In this document: positions 36,481-44,753 of the stretch, in pieces
Layout of the letters: each line of letters begins with the position of its first letter
Numbering within the stretch: position 1 is the first letter of the stretch
Origin: JAGLON01 sp041394985
GTDB taxonomy: Bacteria > Zixibacteria > MSB-5A5 > GN15 > JAAZOE01
Length of the DNA: 64,000 nt
Assembly (NCBI GenBank): GCA_041394985.1
Contig: JAWLBI010000001.1
Coordinates: 124,001-188,000 of the forward strand
Reading direction: 5' to 3'
Notes under the pieces: generated by a model
What the model was told of the DNA's origin: nothing
Databases searched by the model: none
The model's input: the letters and a program-made list of their open reading frames with translations, nothing else
Translations under genes and position numbers: made by a program

Positions 36481-37818
36481 ATGGATCTTGAAATGCTGTC
36501 TCGCCTGCAATTCGGATTTACTATTGCCTTTCATTATTTGTTTCCGCCGTTGAGTATCGGGCTCGGCCTCATATTGGTCATCATGGAAACGATGTACATG
36601 AAAACCAAGAATGAACTGTATCATCAAATGACCAGGTTTTGGGTCAAGATTTTCGGCCTCATCTTCGCGCTTGGCGTTGCCAGCGGAATCGTGATGGAAT
36701 TCGAATTCGGAACGAACTGGAGTGTGTACTCCCGCTATGTCGGCGATGTCTTCGGGAGCGCCCTCGCGGCCGAGGGAATCTTCGCATTCTTTCTGGAATC
36801 CGGATTTCTGGCGATCCTCCTCTTTGGCTGGAACAAGGTCAAACCGCGGACACATTATATATCGACGATCCTTGTCGCCTTCGGGGCACATCTGTCTGCC
36901 ATCTGGATCGTCGTCGCTAATTCGTGGCAGCAGACTCCGGCCGGGCATCATATCGTGGAACACAATGGCGCACTGCGAGCCGAAATCGTCGATTTTTGGC
37001 AGGTGGTCTTCAATCCGTCGTTTTTTGACCGCATTACGCACACATATATGGGTGCGTGGCAGGCGGCGGCGTTTTTTGTGATAAGCGTATCGGCCTACTA
37101 TTTACTGAAGAGGATTCATGTCGATTTCGCAAAGCTGTCAATAAAGATAGCTCTCGCCGTGGCCGTGTTTGCATCGCTGATGCAACTCGTGACGGGCCAC
37201 TCCAGCGCCTCGACACTGCACGAGACGCAACCGGCGAAACTGGCCGCATTCGAGGGACACTATCAGGTTTCCGGCCCGGCTGACTTGTATCTTTTCGGGT
37301 GGGTAGATGAGGAAAATGAAACGGTCATCGGCCCCAGTATCGGAGGAATGCTCAGTTATCTTGTGCATGGTGACAGCGAGAAACCGATTACCGGTCTCAA
37401 TGCCTTCCGGCCCGAGGATCGCCCGCCGGTGCAGTCGGTGTTTCAGATGTATCATCTGATGGTCGCCATCGGATTCACGCTTATCGGTTTGTCATTACTT
37501 GGTGTTTTATCCTGGTGGCGAGGATGGTTATTCGAAAAACGCTGGCTGTTATATATATTCGTTTTCTCCGTCCTGTTACCACAGATTGCCAATCAACTCG
37601 GCTGGTTCGCAGCCGAGGTCGGTCGCCAGCCGTGGATTGTTTATGGGCTCCTGAGGACATCCGATGCCTATTCTCCTTCGCTTTCGAGCGGTGAAGTGAT
37701 AACATCGCTGATTCTGTTCGGTCTTATCTATGCACTGTTGTTCGCCCTGTTTATCTTTTTGCTGGACCATAAAATTAAGAAGGGGCCGGAGCTCATGACT
37801 GACGGGGAGGGCATATAA
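36481..37818 (+). CDS. cydA: Cytochrome bd ubiquinol oxidase subunit I
   Basis: The haem-bearing subunit of the quinol-oxidising, oxygen-reducing bd oxidase. From ATG 36481 (GGGAG eight bases upstream) it is 445 residues; the GTG nine bases earlier is less likely. Haem ligands expected from the family are visible: His18 in AFHYLFPP, a His in ITHTYMG, and Met in MYHLMVAIG. The conserved ETQPAKLAAFEGHY and GRQPWIVYG are present. The periplasmic Q-loop is short, placing it with the cyanide-insensitive CIO-type rather than long-loop E. coli CydA. It is followed directly by cydB. No cydX or cydDC is seen. Confidence 0.95.
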   Translation: MDLEMLSRLQFGFTIAFHYLFPPLSIGLGLILVIMETMYMKTKNELYHQMTRFWVKIFGLIFALGVASGIVMEFEFGTNWSVYSRYVGDVFGSALAAEGIFAFFLESGFLAILLFGWNKVKPRTHYISTILVAFGAHLSAIWIVVANSWQQTPAGHHIVEHNGALRAEIVDFWQVVFNPSFFDRITHTYMGAWQAAAFFVISVSAYYLLKRIHVDFAKLSIKIALAVAVFASLMQLVTGHSSASTLHETQPAKLAAFEGHYQVSGPADLYLFGWVDEENETVIGPSIGGMLSYLVHGDSEKPITGLNAFRPEDRPPVQSVFQMYHLMVAIGFTLIGLSLLGVLSWWRGWLFEKRWLLYIFVFSVLLPQIANQLGWFAAEVGRQPWIVYGLLRTSDAYSPSLSSGEVITSLILFGLIYALLFALFIFLLDHKIKKGPELMTDGEGI

Positions 37819-37819
37819 G

Positions 37820-38848
37820 ATGGAAATCTCGTTCGACCTCAATACGATTTGGTTCGCCCTCGTCGGTGTTCTTCTCACCGGCTATGCGATTCTGGACGGC
37901 TTCGACCTCGGAATCGGCGCTCTACACCTGTTCACGAAAACCGACACGGAGCGACGCCTGATGATCAATGCCATCGGCCCGGTCTGGGATGGTAATGAGG
38001 TATGGCTGGTGACCGGAGGCGGCGCCCTGTTTGCGGCTTTTCCCGAGGTATATGCGACGTCATTTTCGGGGTTCTATCTGGCCATGGTACTACTACTGGT
38101 TGGGTTAATATTCCGGGCCGTCGCCATCGATTTCCGAAGTAAACGAGAATCTGCGAGTTGGCGGCGTTTCTGGGATGTCAGTTTCAGCGTTAGCAGTATT
38201 TTGTCGAGCCTGCTCATCGGAGCGGCTATCGGTAATGTCATCTGGGGGATCCCGCTTGATGCCGATCATGAGTTCGCCGGAACATTTCTCGGCCTGCTGC
38301 ATCCCTATGCCCTGCTGGTCGGCATCACCAATGTCGCCCTGTTCATGATGCACGGCGCCATTTACGGCGTAATGAAGACCGAGGGAGACCTGCAGGCAAA
38401 ATTGCGCCGCTGGACGACGAACGCAACGATCTTTTTCGTTATCTGTTATGCCACCACCACGATGGCAACGCTGGTGTATATTCCGCATATGATTGACAAA
38501 TTCCGTGATTTTCCGGTGCTGTTCCTGCTGCCTGTTTTAAACATGCTGGCGATAGCGAATATCACGCGGGAAAATTATCACAAGCGGGAATTCAGGGCCT
38601 TCGTATCGTCGTGCGCCTCGATCGCTGCACTTATGTTATTGTTTGGAATCGGGCTGTTTCCGAATCTGATTTTGTCTAATCCGGACCCCGCCAATAGCCT
38701 CAATATATATAATGGTGCATCGTCGCAGAAAACACTGCAGATAATGCTGATCTTTGCCCTCATCGGGATGCCGCTGGTGCTTGCCTATACAACGAGTATC
38801 TATTATATATTTCGAGGCAAAGTGAAACTGAGCGCAGATAGTTATTAG
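37820..38848 (+). CDS. cydB: Cytochrome bd ubiquinol oxidase subunit II
   Basis: A 342-residue membrane subunit with about eight or nine helices. Family motifs FDLGIGALHLF and GPVWDGNEVWLVTGGGALF are near the N-terminus. The ATG lies one base after the cydA stop with GGGGAGGG upstream, so cydAB is one transcription unit, possibly including the cupin gene 53 bases on. No dedicated regulator was seen. Together with aceEF-lpd it shows that the organism can respire oxygen, probably at low tension since bd oxidases have high affinity. Confidence 0.95.
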   Translation: MEISFDLNTIWFALVGVLLTGYAILDGFDLGIGALHLFTKTDTERRLMINAIGPVWDGNEVWLVTGGGALFAAFPEVYATSFSGFYLAMVLLLVGLIFRAVAIDFRSKRESASWRRFWDVSFSVSSILSSLLIGAAIGNVIWGIPLDADHEFAGTFLGLLHPYALLVGITNVALFMMHGAIYGVMKTEGDLQAKLRRWTTNATIFFVICYATTTMATLVYIPHMIDKFRDFPVLFLLPVLNMLAIANITRENYHKREFRAFVSSCASIAALMLLFGIGLFPNLILSNPDPANSLNIYNGASSQKTLQIMLIFALIGMPLVLAYTTSIYYIFRGKVKLSADSY

Positions 38849-38901
38849 GAGAAGTAGCTTGAAGCAGGGCAGGTTTCCCTGATAAGACCAGTCGGTATGA
38901 T

Positions 38902-39267
38902 ATGAAGTATTCATCAATAAATATAGAAGAGAAGTTCGCCGCTTTCACCGAACAATGGCGGCCGAAGATTATTGCACAAGTAAATGATTATCAGATTAAG
39001 ATTGTGCGCATCACCGGTGAGTTCGTCCGGCATCGACACGAGGAAACCGATGAATTATTCCTTGTCGTCAAAGGTGCGATGCGCATCGAGTTTCGCGATG
39101 GGTATGTTTCTTTGGAGGAAGGCGAGTTATTCGTCGTGCCTAAAGGAATCGAGCATCGACCTGTCGCCGAACGGGAGTGTCTGGTTCTCCTGATCGAACC
39201 GGCCGGAACAATCAACACGGGTGACAGCGGCGGCGACATGACTGCACCGAATGATGCCTGGATTTAG
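38902..39267 (+). CDS. Cupin-domain protein
   Basis: A 121-residue single-cupin protein. Metal-binding residues follow the classic order: His44 and His46 in RHRHEETDE with Glu51, then His85 in KGIEHRP. It may bind Fe, Mn or Zn. It follows cydB by 53 bases and could be the third gene of that unit. Small cupins of this type are annotated as mannose-6-phosphate isomerase-like or simply cupin; no reaction can be read out. Confidence 0.85.
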   Translation: MKYSSINIEEKFAAFTEQWRPKIIAQVNDYQIKIVRITGEFVRHRHEETDELFLVVKGAMRIEFRDGYVSLEEGELFVVPKGIEHRPVAERECLVLLIEPAGTINTGDSGGDMTAPNDAWI

Positions 39268-39423
39268 TGCCGACAAGGCTTCTTTCCAAATTACTTTTAT
39301 AAAGCAGCAATCTGTTACGATTTCCAATACGACTAATCAGACTATTGATTGTCTCATAAACAGACACAGTGGCTAAGCGAAAAGACTTCTCCTTTCTCCT
39401 ACCTGACAATGCGTAGTCAAACG

Positions 39424-39455
39424 GGCCTCGGGACACCGAGGCTCGTCTCCTTTTA
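39424..39455 (+). terminator. Terminator of cydAB-cupin unit
   Basis: GCCTCGG and CCGAGGC form a stem (39425-39442) followed, after GTCTCC, by TTTT. Confidence 0.65.
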
Positions 39456-39690
39456 AATTGGGAATTGTCATGAGAGTGTCACCTCATTGTCATGGTCGCG
39501 TCATGGCAAAAATGTAATTTTTGCGAAAAACGGCCCATTTTGAGGCCTTAGCAAAATATTTTTTTCACAAATTATGGCACAAAACACGGACGGAAAAATA
39601 TACATTATGGGTTCAAACAAGCTGGTTTTCAATACGTAACAAAATACGACCATAAATAGTAGTAATTATTTAACTAAAAAGCGGTGAAAT

Positions 39691-39743
39691 TTATCTTGCT
39701 TTCTGTTTTCGAAATACATATTTTTGCCGACAGAAAGAGATAA
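39691..39743. promoter_or_regulatory. Interrupted inverted repeat before mtrA-like gene
   Basis: TTATCT-TG-CTTTCTGT on the left pairs with ACAGAAAGAGATAA on the right, with a 23-base centre. It ends 38 bases before the chosen start codon, so it could be an operator or a leader hairpin. Confidence 0.45.
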
Positions 39744-39781
39744 TAAAGGTATTGTTTAACCGCCATCCTTCAGGGGGCGCC

Positions 39782-40729
39782 ATGGAAAAAACAAGTCGTC
39801 ACATTTCTTCGGGGCACTATGTCCGCCTGTTCTGGATTTTATGCGTTTTCTGCTTATTCTCATTTTCTTCCATTGCGTCGCTTGCTGCCGCTTCTGATTC
39901 CGTTGACAATGAGACATGCATGGATTGTCACGATGGAGTCGCCGCGGTATTGAATAAAAGCGCGCATCCGCTCATGACTACCGGAACGGCTCACGGCACG
40001 GACATCCTCTGTGTCTCCTGTCACTCCGGCGCGGCAACGCATATCGAAGATCCGACGACGGAAAATATCGGTAATCCGGGCAAGCTTTCATCGGCCATGA
40101 CCGAGCAAGTCTGCATACAGTGTCATCAGCCTCATATGGGCCGAGGCATTGCAGCCTTCGATGTGCATGCCGATCAGGAAGTGTCCTGCACGGATTGCCA
40201 CACCGTTCATGCCGTGAAGCAGTCTGCTCCGGCCGAACAGATGTGCGGCACATGTCATACCGCCGTCGCGACCGATTTTCTCAAGCGATCGCACCATCCG
40301 CTTCGGGAGCAGAATATTTCCTGCATCAGCTGCCATGATTTCACCGGCAAGGCTGAACCGAATTTCGGTCACGGCGGATCGGCAACCTGCTACACGTGTC
40401 ATCCCCAGCAAAGCGGTCCGTACCTGTTTGAGCATCAGGCAACCAATTCGTTCACGGTAGACGGCGACGGCTGCACGGCCTGCCATTCGCCGCACGCATC
40501 GGCGAACGATCGCCTCCTGAAACAGCCGGACGACAAACTCTGCCTTCAATGTCACGCGGCGCCTCCGGGTCACAAGACCGCCCACAACGGCGAGTTGACC
40601 GGATATGCCTGCGTCGATTGTCACAGCCAGATTCACGGCTCGTACGACAATCTGTATTTCCTGGATCCGCAGCTCGGCAGCAAGGTCAGCGGCGGTCCCG
40701 ATGGTTGTTATTGTCATTATTACCGTTAA
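39782..40729 (+). CDS. mtrA: Decahaem c-type cytochrome, DmsE/MtrA family
   Basis: A periplasmic decahaem electron carrier that plugs into an outer-membrane barrel, 315 residues from the ATG after AGGGGG. Signal peptide to about residue 38. There are exactly ten CXXCH motifs (for example CMDCH, CVSCH, CIQCH, CTDCH, CGTCH, CISCH, CYTCH, CTACH, CLQCH, CVDCH). The spacing and the CTACHSPHASANDRLLKQP and CVDCHSQIHGSY segments are typical of MtrA, DmsE and PioA. The barrel gene starts ten bases after its stop. The symbol is by family; it could serve metal reduction, iron oxidation or another extracellular reaction. Confidence 0.92.
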   Translation: MEKTSRHISSGHYVRLFWILCVFCLFSFSSIASLAAASDSVDNETCMDCHDGVAAVLNKSAHPLMTTGTAHGTDILCVSCHSGAATHIEDPTTENIGNPGKLSSAMTEQVCIQCHQPHMGRGIAAFDVHADQEVSCTDCHTVHAVKQSAPAEQMCGTCHTAVATDFLKRSHHPLREQNISCISCHDFTGKAEPNFGHGGSATCYTCHPQQSGPYLFEHQATNSFTVDGDGCTACHSPHASANDRLLKQPDDKLCLQCHAAPPGHKTAHNGELTGYACVDCHSQIHGSYDNLYFLDPQLGSKVSGGPDGCYCHYYR

Positions 40730-40739
40730 GAGGTGGAAA

Positions 40740-42305
40740 GTGAAGAATACCGGATACACATTACTCGCCTTGTTGTTCCTGGTAAGTCTGCTGCCGACGG
40801 ACGCGCTTGCCACCGAACACGGGGGTACTCTGAAATTGGGGTACATAACGATTGATCATGAGGGCAATAAGGGCATCAACCAGAGTTCCTTCAACTTATA
40901 TGAAGGCGTTGCCCTGTCTCTCGAAAATTATACGGCGTACCTTGACAACGGCATGCGAGTCAACGCCAACCTCAGGAATATTACGCTGAAAAACCGCAAT
41001 CTCTTCCTTGACGTCAACAAGCCGAATCACGGCGGCGTACAGTTCCGCCATTCGGCCTATCGGCGCTATTATGATTTCGACGGTGACATGGAAACCAAGC
41101 GCACCATGACCGGCGGCAACGTCTGGTGGCAGGCGCACCCCTGGTTCAAGGTCACCGGCGATATCAGCGTCAATAAGCGCTCGGGAGAGATGACACAGTT
41201 GTTCGCGCCCGGTTCGCTGACCGAAACCGATGAGGTTGATTTCACTGATACCTATTATGGTGTCGGTCTGACCTATCAGCGCAACCGGACGACGGGTGTA
41301 GTCGAATATCGCGGTTCGAGCTTCAAAGATGATATAAACGAATTCGACGATCGCACGACCGGCCGCTTCCGCGCGACTATCGCGACGCCGATTCCAAAAC
41401 ACGAGCAGTTCTCTGTCATCGGCGGCTATCAATATTATAAGCTGAACGTCAAGGACCGCAATGATACCCTCACTGCTAACACCGTCTGGGCCGGGGCACG
41501 ATTCTACCGTACCTGTGGGTTGTCGTTGGGGTACAATATCGTCTTCGATCGAGCCGGTCGCACCGGTGACTTCGTCGACACCGACAATCTGACGCACGCC
41601 TTCTCCGCCGCGAAAGTCTGGCGGGGTCGCGGGGGGATTAACCTGGGATATCGTTACAGCGCAAATGATGATTTGTTCGTCAAGCGGACCGGCAACAGTT
41701 TCTCGGCTTCCGGATGGTTCAAACCGATTCCCGATTTGACTATCCGCGCGGGCCATGGTATGACGTCGATGGATGTAGATGAGGGCCGTACGCTGACCGG
41801 TCGCCTCGACCGAGATCGCGCCTGGGCCTCGGCTCGCTATGCTCTGCCTGACGGCTGGGTACGAGTCAAGATGACGGCCATTCAGACCGAATACGAGGAT
41901 CTGGAAACATCAGCCGACTACGTCAAAGGCGCGGCCGATGCCTACTATGAACTGGCTAAATTCGGGGCGCTCTCCGGTAGTTATGCCTATTATAGAGGCG
42001 ATTACACGAATGACGACGGCCGCTATGTCTTCGCCGATCATTCACTCTCCGGTGACATTATGACCGCCGAGTATTACCATGCCAAGCTTGGATTCGGCGG
42101 CACCTACTGGCGCAGCCGCCGCGATGAAGACATCGAGAGCTTCTCGGTCAGATTCACCGGCTGGTATACGCTTACTAACGGCCTCGGTCTGGAATTGACC
42201 TATCAGTCACACAATTTCGACAACTTTAACGATCCGTCGCCGGTGTACACCGAATATTACACGGATAATATCGTAGAAGTCACGCTGACCTACGATCTGA
42301 AATAG
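40740..42305 (+). CDS. mtrB: MtrB/PioB-family outer-membrane beta-barrel
   Basis: The barrel that sheathes the decahaem cytochrome and lets electrons cross the outer membrane. From GTG 40740 (AGAGGTGG upstream) it is 521 residues; the longer reading from 40605 runs through the cytochrome gene and is rejected. A signal peptide ends near ALA. The rest alternates polar and aromatic strands, with many Tyr/Arg/Asp turns, ending YTDNIVEVTLTYDLK. It is shorter than Shewanella MtrB (about 700) and the N-terminal CXXC of that protein is absent. Direction of electron flow cannot be judged. Confidence 0.85.
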   Translation: MKNTGYTLLALLFLVSLLPTDALATEHGGTLKLGYITIDHEGNKGINQSSFNLYEGVALSLENYTAYLDNGMRVNANLRNITLKNRNLFLDVNKPNHGGVQFRHSAYRRYYDFDGDMETKRTMTGGNVWWQAHPWFKVTGDISVNKRSGEMTQLFAPGSLTETDEVDFTDTYYGVGLTYQRNRTTGVVEYRGSSFKDDINEFDDRTTGRFRATIATPIPKHEQFSVIGGYQYYKLNVKDRNDTLTANTVWAGARFYRTCGLSLGYNIVFDRAGRTGDFVDTDNLTHAFSAAKVWRGRGGINLGYRYSANDDLFVKRTGNSFSASGWFKPIPDLTIRAGHGMTSMDVDEGRTLTGRLDRDRAWASARYALPDGWVRVKMTAIQTEYEDLETSADYVKGAADAYYELAKFGALSGSYAYYRGDYTNDDGRYVFADHSLSGDIMTAEYYHAKLGFGGTYWRSRRDEDIESFSVRFTGWYTLTNGLGLELTYQSHNFDNFNDPSPVYTEYYTDNIVEVTLTYDLK

Positions 42306-42346
42306 AAGATATGTTAAGAAGTATACAAAACGCGTTGGGAGTAACT

Positions 42347-43438
42347 ATGAACAGAGTATTTGTATTGCTGCTTGTCATGTTCGCGGCGTTTCTCATGCTC
42401 ACCGGCTGCGACCGTGAAATCAAGGGAAATGTCGTCGATACCGACAACACCAATGAAAACTGCTTTGAATGCCACAACGGTCTGTTGGACCAGGCTCAAG
42501 GCGAATGGGCCAATTCGATTCACGCTTCGGGTAATACCGTCGACTACACGAACCGAGGCGGTTCGGATTGCACGAAATGTCACGACCAGGAAGGATACAT
42601 CAGCTTCCTGGCGACCGGCGAACTTCCGGATGTTCCGTTCGAGAACGTCAGCGCCATCGGCTGCTTCACCTGTCATGACCCGCATGGAAACGGCGACATG
42701 AGCATTCGTTTCGTCGGCGCGTACACGCTCGAGAACGGCGATGTATTCGATCATGGCAACGGCAACCAGTGTGCCTCCTGCCACCATTCCCGCATGAGTG
42801 CGGATGATATCGTCGATAACACGACAGTCAACAGCCGCTACGGCCCGCACCATGGTCCGCAGGGCGACCTGATTAACGGTTCGAACGGCTATGAATTCCC
42901 GGGCGAAGGCTATTCGTTCGCCACATCCCCGCATGCGCTCGTAGTTGACAATGCCTGTATCGGTTGCCACATGGGCGATCCGAGCACTCATATCGGATAT
43001 AAGATCGGCGGCCATTCATTTAATATGGTTGACGAGGAATCCGGCGAAGATCTGCATGCGCTGTGCGCCGATGCCAGCTGCCATGGTACGGCGGCCGACG
43101 AATTTGATTTCACTGCCGATGCCGATTACGATCACGACGGAACGATCGAAGGATATCAGACCGAAATCGAAGGCATGATGGATTCGCTTATCGTTCTGCT
43201 GCAGGGCCAGGGAATTCTCAATGGCACCGGCGGTACCGTTTCCGGTACCTATGCCGACGGTCATCTGGTCGGTGCGCTGTATAACTTGCGTTATATTGAA
43301 GAAGACCGTTCCGAAGGTATTCACAACTTCAATTATGCGCGCACGCTGCTCGAGGCCTCGATTGATTATGTCTCCGGCCTGCCGGCGAAATCCGGTGTCA
43401 TTGCCGGTAACGACGCTGCATTGATAGTGAATCACTAA
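42347..43438 (+). CDS. Multihaem cytochrome c lipoprotein
   Basis: A 363-residue protein with lipobox MLTGC, so probably anchored to the outer membrane, perhaps outside. Five CXXCH sites (CFECH, CTKCH, CFTCH, CASCH, CIGCH) and one CX4CH (CADASCH) suggest up to six haems. The end, RSEGIHNFNYARTLLEASI, resembles a C-terminal motif of other multihaem cytochromes. GGGAG precedes the chosen ATG. Its position, 41 bases after the barrel gene, matches the surface terminal cytochrome of an Mtr-like conduit (the place of MtrC/OmcA), though it has fewer haems. A strong terminator follows. Confidence 0.85.
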   Translation: MNRVFVLLLVMFAAFLMLTGCDREIKGNVVDTDNTNENCFECHNGLLDQAQGEWANSIHASGNTVDYTNRGGSDCTKCHDQEGYISFLATGELPDVPFENVSAIGCFTCHDPHGNGDMSIRFVGAYTLENGDVFDHGNGNQCASCHHSRMSADDIVDNTTVNSRYGPHHGPQGDLINGSNGYEFPGEGYSFATSPHALVVDNACIGCHMGDPSTHIGYKIGGHSFNMVDEESGEDLHALCADASCHGTAADEFDFTADADYDHDGTIEGYQTEIEGMMDSLIVLLQGQGILNGTGGTVSGTYADGHLVGALYNLRYIEEDRSEGIHNFNYARTLLEASIDYVSGLPAKSGVIAGNDAALIVNH

Positions 43439-43468
43439 AAGCATTACGTTTCTCATTGCACGACCTGC

Positions 43469-43503
43469 GAAAGGCTCCCTGGTTTCAGGGGGCCTTTTTT
43501 ATT
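43469..43503 (+). terminator. Intrinsic terminator after first electron conduit
   Basis: AAGGCTCCCTGG, loop TTT, then CAGGGGGCC and a run of T. It separates the first conduit from the second transcription unit. Confidence 0.88.
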
Positions 43504-43585
43504 ACAGAGATATTTTGCCTTATTTCCAATTCTCATATATATTCAAACCGACTGGGAAATCGGTGTCGTTTACACGGAGGAGTAT

Positions 43586-44683
43586 ATGTACGGCAAAAAA
43601 CTTTTTATCATATTTTTATTGCTGGTGACTGGGCTGACCGTTTCATGTTCGAAAGAACCGGAGCAGGCTGCCCCTCCTCTAAAACCAACTACCTACACAA
43701 TGACGGAGGTTGCCGTCAGCGACCATCAGTGGACCGGCGTCGCGGTATCGCCGGACAATCGCATCTTCGTCAATTTTCCGCTCTGGTCGCCGAAGATTCC
43801 CATGTGTGTCGGCGAGTTGCTTGACGACGGCACGGTCGAACAGTTTCCCGATGGCAAGTGGAATGGGTATTATCGCGGCGCCATTCCCGTCAATCATTTG
43901 ATCTGCGTGCAAAGCGTCGTCTGCGATGCCGAGGGGTATCTCTGGGTGCTCGATGCCGCCAGCCCGTTTTTGCGAGGCATCATCGAAAAGGGACCGAAAC
44001 TGCTCAAAGTAAATATCGACAGCGCCAAAGTTGTTGAATATTATGCTTTCCCGGATGGTTTACTTGAAAAAGCCAGCTATCTCAACGATGTCCGCATCGA
44101 TACGAAGAACAAAAAGGCGTATATCACAGATTCGGGAATTGGCGGATTGCTTATTGTCGATCTCGAGTCGCATAGCGTTCGCCGAGTTCTGGCGAAACAT
44201 CCATCGACAATGGCCGAGGATGTCATCCTCACGATAGAAGGTAAACCGTGGATACGGCCGGATGGCGGCAAGATTTATGTCCATGCCGACGGCATCGCCC
44301 TCGATACTGCCAATGGAATGCTCTATTATCAGGCCCTGACCGGGCGTCATTTATATAGGATATCGACGCAATACTTGCTTGATACGACCCTGACCGAAGC
44401 TGAATTAGCCGAGCATGTAGAGATGGTCGGTGAAACCGGGGCGTCTGACGGACTAATCTGCGGACCGGACGGCCGCATTTACCTGAGTGCAATCGAGGAC
44501 AATGCGGTTAAGGCGGTGAATCCGGACGGGTCAGTACAAACGATCGTTTCGGATTCGCTTCTGTCCTGGCCGGACAGTTTTGCCTTCGGACCTGACGGCG
44601 CGCTGTATGTCACCGTATCGCAGGTGCATAAGGGTACGCAACCGGGATTGGTTTATCGACTATTCAAAATAGTGGCTGAATAA
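43586..44683 (+). CDS. Beta-propeller lipoprotein, SMP-30/MRJP-like
   Basis: A 365-residue lipoprotein (lipobox LTVSC) with GGAGGAG before the ATG. The mature part is a six-bladed beta-propeller of the major-royal-jelly/dopachrome-tautomerase-related and SMP-30 type: WTGVAVSPDNRIFVNFP, DAEGYLWVLDA, LNDVRIDTKNKKAYITDSG, HADGIALDTANGMLYYQAL, GPDGRIYLSAIEDN, FGPDGALYVTVS. It opens the operon of the second conduit. It has no haem site. It could bind a substrate or sugar lactone, but its reaction is unknown. Adjacency to a barrel and cytochromes is what makes it notable. Confidence 0.85.
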   Translation: MYGKKLFIIFLLLVTGLTVSCSKEPEQAAPPLKPTTYTMTEVAVSDHQWTGVAVSPDNRIFVNFPLWSPKIPMCVGELLDDGTVEQFPDGKWNGYYRGAIPVNHLICVQSVVCDAEGYLWVLDAASPFLRGIIEKGPKLLKVNIDSAKVVEYYAFPDGLLEKASYLNDVRIDTKNKKAYITDSGIGGLLIVDLESHSVRRVLAKHPSTMAEDVILTIEGKPWIRPDGGKIYVHADGIALDTANGMLYYQALTGRHLYRISTQYLLDTTLTEAELAEHVEMVGETGASDGLICGPDGRIYLSAIEDNAVKAVNPDGSVQTIVSDSLLSWPDSFAFGPDGALYVTVSQVHKGTQPGLVYRLFKIVAE

Positions 44684-44753
44684 AAACGTGTGATATAACC
44701 GAGCGAATGTAAAAATCGCTTGGAAATAATCTGAAAACATCGATATTAGTGGT

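Larger units (their letters stand above)
39268..39781. promoter_or_regulatory. Regulatory region upstream of the electron-transfer cluster
   Basis: A 514-base gap before the first cytochrome gene. It contains a GCCTCGG-type hairpin with TTTT after it (39424-39455), likely the terminator of the cyd-cupin unit; three GTCATG boxes at 39468, 39489 and 39500; AT-rich sequence; and a long inverted repeat at 39691-39743. No gene was found. Promoters were not assigned. Confidence 0.55.

Noticed and set aside
39510..39620. Sigma-54 type promoter TGGCAC before the cytochrome genes
   Set aside because: A TGGCAC is present near 39576 but no TTGC element lies at the required spacing.
40896..41756. A 286-residue minus-strand open frame inside the MtrB-like gene
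   Set aside because: The plus strand encodes a coherent barrel with signal peptide; the antisense frame has no recognisable domain.
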